DNA from: CAYMLL01 sp964390645
GTDB lineage: Bacteria > Planctomycetota > UBA8108
Reading direction: 5' to 3'
DNA length: 7,878 nucleotides
Assembly (NCBI GenBank): GCA_964390645.1
Contig: CAYMLL010000330.1
Location: 1-7,878, forward strand
Of the stretch, positions 6,949-7,878 are shown one piece after another (position 1 is the stretch's first letter; each line of letters starts with the position of its first letter). Under the pieces are notes generated by a model. The model did not search any database and had not been told where the DNA came from. It was given only the letters and a program-made list of their open reading frames with translations. A program made the position numbers and the translations under genes.

Positions 6949-7026
6949 GGGGGGGGGGGCGGGCCGCCCCGGGGGGGGGGGGGCGGGGGGCGGGCGTCGT
7001 GGGGGCGGGGAAACGGGGGGCGGGGG
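6946..7026 (+). repeat. G-run tract, potential G-quadruplex or assembly artefact
   Basis: Runs of 14 G (6946-6959), 13 G (6971-6983), 6 G (6985-6990), 5 G (7001-7005), 4 G (7007-7010), 6 G (7015-7020) and 5 G (7022-7026) are separated by only a few bases. Such spacing meets the usual pattern for G-quadruplex formation on the plus strand, which is also the sense strand of the flanking genes. The resemblance to the poly-G at the left edge raises the possibility of a systematic sequencing error. Confidence 0.75.
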
Positions 7027-7170
7027 CCGGGTCGAGGTCAGGGGCCGCGGGATCGGCAGGCGGGCGGACTCTCTGGCGGCGCGTCGGAGAGTTTCGCTCG
7101 ATGGGTGGAATCCGGGGTGCCGGTGAACGACGCATCCAGGGGCGGACGGGACCGCAGAGCGAAAAGCGAA

Positions 7171-7175
7171 AGGAG
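7171..7175 (+). promoter_or_regulatory. Ribosome binding site of the DUF2007 gene
   Basis: AGGAG in an A-rich context (GCGAAAGGAGACACGAAG) ends eight bases before ATG 7184. It is the strongest site in the window and fixes the start. Confidence 0.7.
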
Positions 7176-7183
7176 ACACGAAG

Positions 7184-7675
7184 ATGTCCGGTGACTCGGC
7201 CTTGTCGGTTGTCGCGAGCTTCGACCACGCCCATGCCGCGCACATGGCGGTGCAGCGCCTGGAGGCGGCGGGCATCGCGGCGTTCGTTCAGGACGAGCAC
7301 ACGATCGGGGCTCAGCCCTTCTTCGATGTCGCGATCGGCGGCGTCAAGGTCGCGGTCGCGGCGCAGCGGCTCGAGGAGGCCCGGGAGGTGCTCGGCGAGA
7401 AGGACACGCTTTTCCGGGGTGCGGAGCTGCCGCGCGAGAGTCGTGGCGCGGCGGCGTTTCTGACCTTGTGCTTGCTCTACGGCCTGCCGGTGGCAGGGCT
7501 CCTGGCGGTATCGATCCTGGCGCTCAGCGCTCACGTCTCCTGGGCGGTCGGCGTCTGCGTCGTCAGTGCGCTGCTCCTGGTCGCGAGCTACCGGCGATTG
7601 CGCCGACCCGGAGCGCGCGCGGACGAGGCCGACGGGCCGCGGGAGGACGAGCCGGGCGTTATCGACGAGGGGTGA
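7184..7675 (+). CDS. DUF2007-domain membrane protein
   Basis: The product has 163 residues. Residues 8-70 match the DUF2007 family (putative prokaryotic signal-transducing protein): VVASFDHAHAAHMAVQRLEAAG, then AFVQDEHTI with Asp37-Glu38-His39, then GGVKVAV at 52-58 and a closing helix EEAREVLGEK. Two hydrophobic segments follow at about 90-113 and 117-135, each long enough to cross the membrane. The C-terminus is basic (RRLRRPG) then acidic (EADGPREDEPGVIDEG). The soluble domain and the tail are thus probably both cytoplasmic. The molecular function of DUF2007 is not established; it is a small alpha/beta domain often fused to membrane or zinc-ribbon segments. The gene is separated from the DUF1501 gene by 348 bases of G-rich spacer, so it is probably an independent transcription unit. 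No lesion is visible. Confidence 0.88.
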   Translation: MSGDSALSVVASFDHAHAAHMAVQRLEAAGIAAFVQDEHTIGAQPFFDVAIGGVKVAVAAQRLEEAREVLGEKDTLFRGAELPRESRGAAAFLTLCLLYGLPVAGLLAVSILALSAHVSWAVGVCVVSALLLVASYRRLRRPGARADEADGPREDEPGVIDEG

Positions 7676-7719
7676 CGGGGGCGCGCGGGGCGATCGATCG
7701 GGAGACGGTGAGCAGGGGT

Positions 7720-7766
7720 GATCGCCGGAGCCGGCGCCGCCGGCTTGCCGTCGTCGGCTCGCGATC
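7720..7766. terminator. Possible nested hairpin after the DUF2007 gene
   Basis: An inner inverted repeat AGCCGG (7729-7734) / CCGGCT (7740-7745) with a five-base loop is enclosed by an outer pair GATCGC (7720-7725) / GCGATC (7761-7766). It begins 44 bases after the stop of the DUF2007 gene. No T-rich tract follows. Short inverted repeats of this quality arise by chance in GC-rich sequence, so this is a weak call. Confidence 0.2.
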
Positions 7767-7847
7767 GGCGGTGTGTCGCGTGTAGAGAGGCCGGGCCTGG
7801 GTGGCGGTTTTCCCGCGCGCTGTGGAGGGGTGGTGCCTCCTCAGCCC

Positions 7848-7878
7848 ATGTCCCGCATCCACGATCGGATCTGGCCAC
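7848..7878 (+). CDS. Possible start of a gene cut by the right edge
   Basis: ATG 7848 opens a frame reading MSRIHDRIWP to the end of the window. The sequence looks like an ordinary N-terminus, but ten residues cannot identify a family. GGAGGGG at 7824-7830 is too far from this ATG for a normal ribosome site. It would sit close to a GTG at 7833 in the same frame, which would add MPPQP. The 172 bases before it hold no gene I can support. Confidence 0.2.
   Translation, partial: MSRIHDRIWP

Larger units (their letters stand above)
6836..7183. other. Non-coding spacer rich in G runs
   Basis: These 348 bases hold no credible gene. Open frames here translate to Gly/Arg/Pro from low-complexity DNA. 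The middle contains a hairpin and the G-run tract listed separately. The last 100 bases return to normal composition and end with the ribosome site of the DUF2007 gene; I see no clear promoter hexamers in them. Confidence 0.7.

Noticed and set aside
6836..7183. Glycine/arginine-rich small genes in the G-rich spacer
   Set aside because: The frames arise from homopolymer G and C runs, lack credible ribosome sites at their starts and overlap each other in several frames.

Overview
The window looks like a piece of a very GC-rich bacterial chromosome or metagenome contig from the Planctomycetota or a close relative (Verrucomicrobiota and some other phyla remain possible). The main reason is a tightly coupled gene pair: a PSCyt2/PSD1 protein (DUF1549 plus DUF1553) directly followed by a Tat-exported DUF1501 protein. 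This pair is present in many paralogous copies in planctomycete genomes. Codons end mostly in G or C, so long open frames also run antisense to the real genes. I treat those as shadows.

Layout. Positions 1-90 are low-complexity poly-G/poly-C sequence that may not be reliable; the next 93 bases could be the 3' end of a lost gene. A secreted protein of 463 residues (357-1748, +) follows. It carries a His/Cys pair and a YGDP motif that suggest a caspase/gingipain-like (clan CD) peptidase fold. It converges on a small polytopic membrane protein (1864-2289, -), which probably starts at TTG; a 9-bp inverted repeat sits at the convergent junction. A 219-base divergent spacer separates that gene from a probable lipoprotein gene (2509-3087, +). 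The 3' part of the lipoprotein frame overlaps the start of the PSCyt2/PSD1 gene (2955-5360, +) across a 9-bp tandem repeat. The DUF1501 gene (5363-6835, +) begins two bases after that stop codon. Next come about 350 bases of non-coding sequence containing long G runs, then a DUF2007-domain membrane protein (7184-7675, +), and finally about 200 bases with no clear gene except a possible gene start at the right edge.

How the genes work together. The PSCyt2/PSD1 and DUF1501 genes almost certainly form one transcription unit, and both products are exported (one by a Sec-like signal, one by Tat). Their shared biochemical role is not established for these families. The peptidase-like protein and the lipoprotein are also predicted to lie outside the cytoplasm, but nothing in the sequence proves they act with the pair. 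I see no CRISPR array, transposase, integrase, rRNA or tRNA, and no convincing new multi-gene system. The most unusual items are the tandem repeat at the start of the PSCyt2/PSD1 gene, the overlapping reading frames there, and the putative clan CD peptidase.
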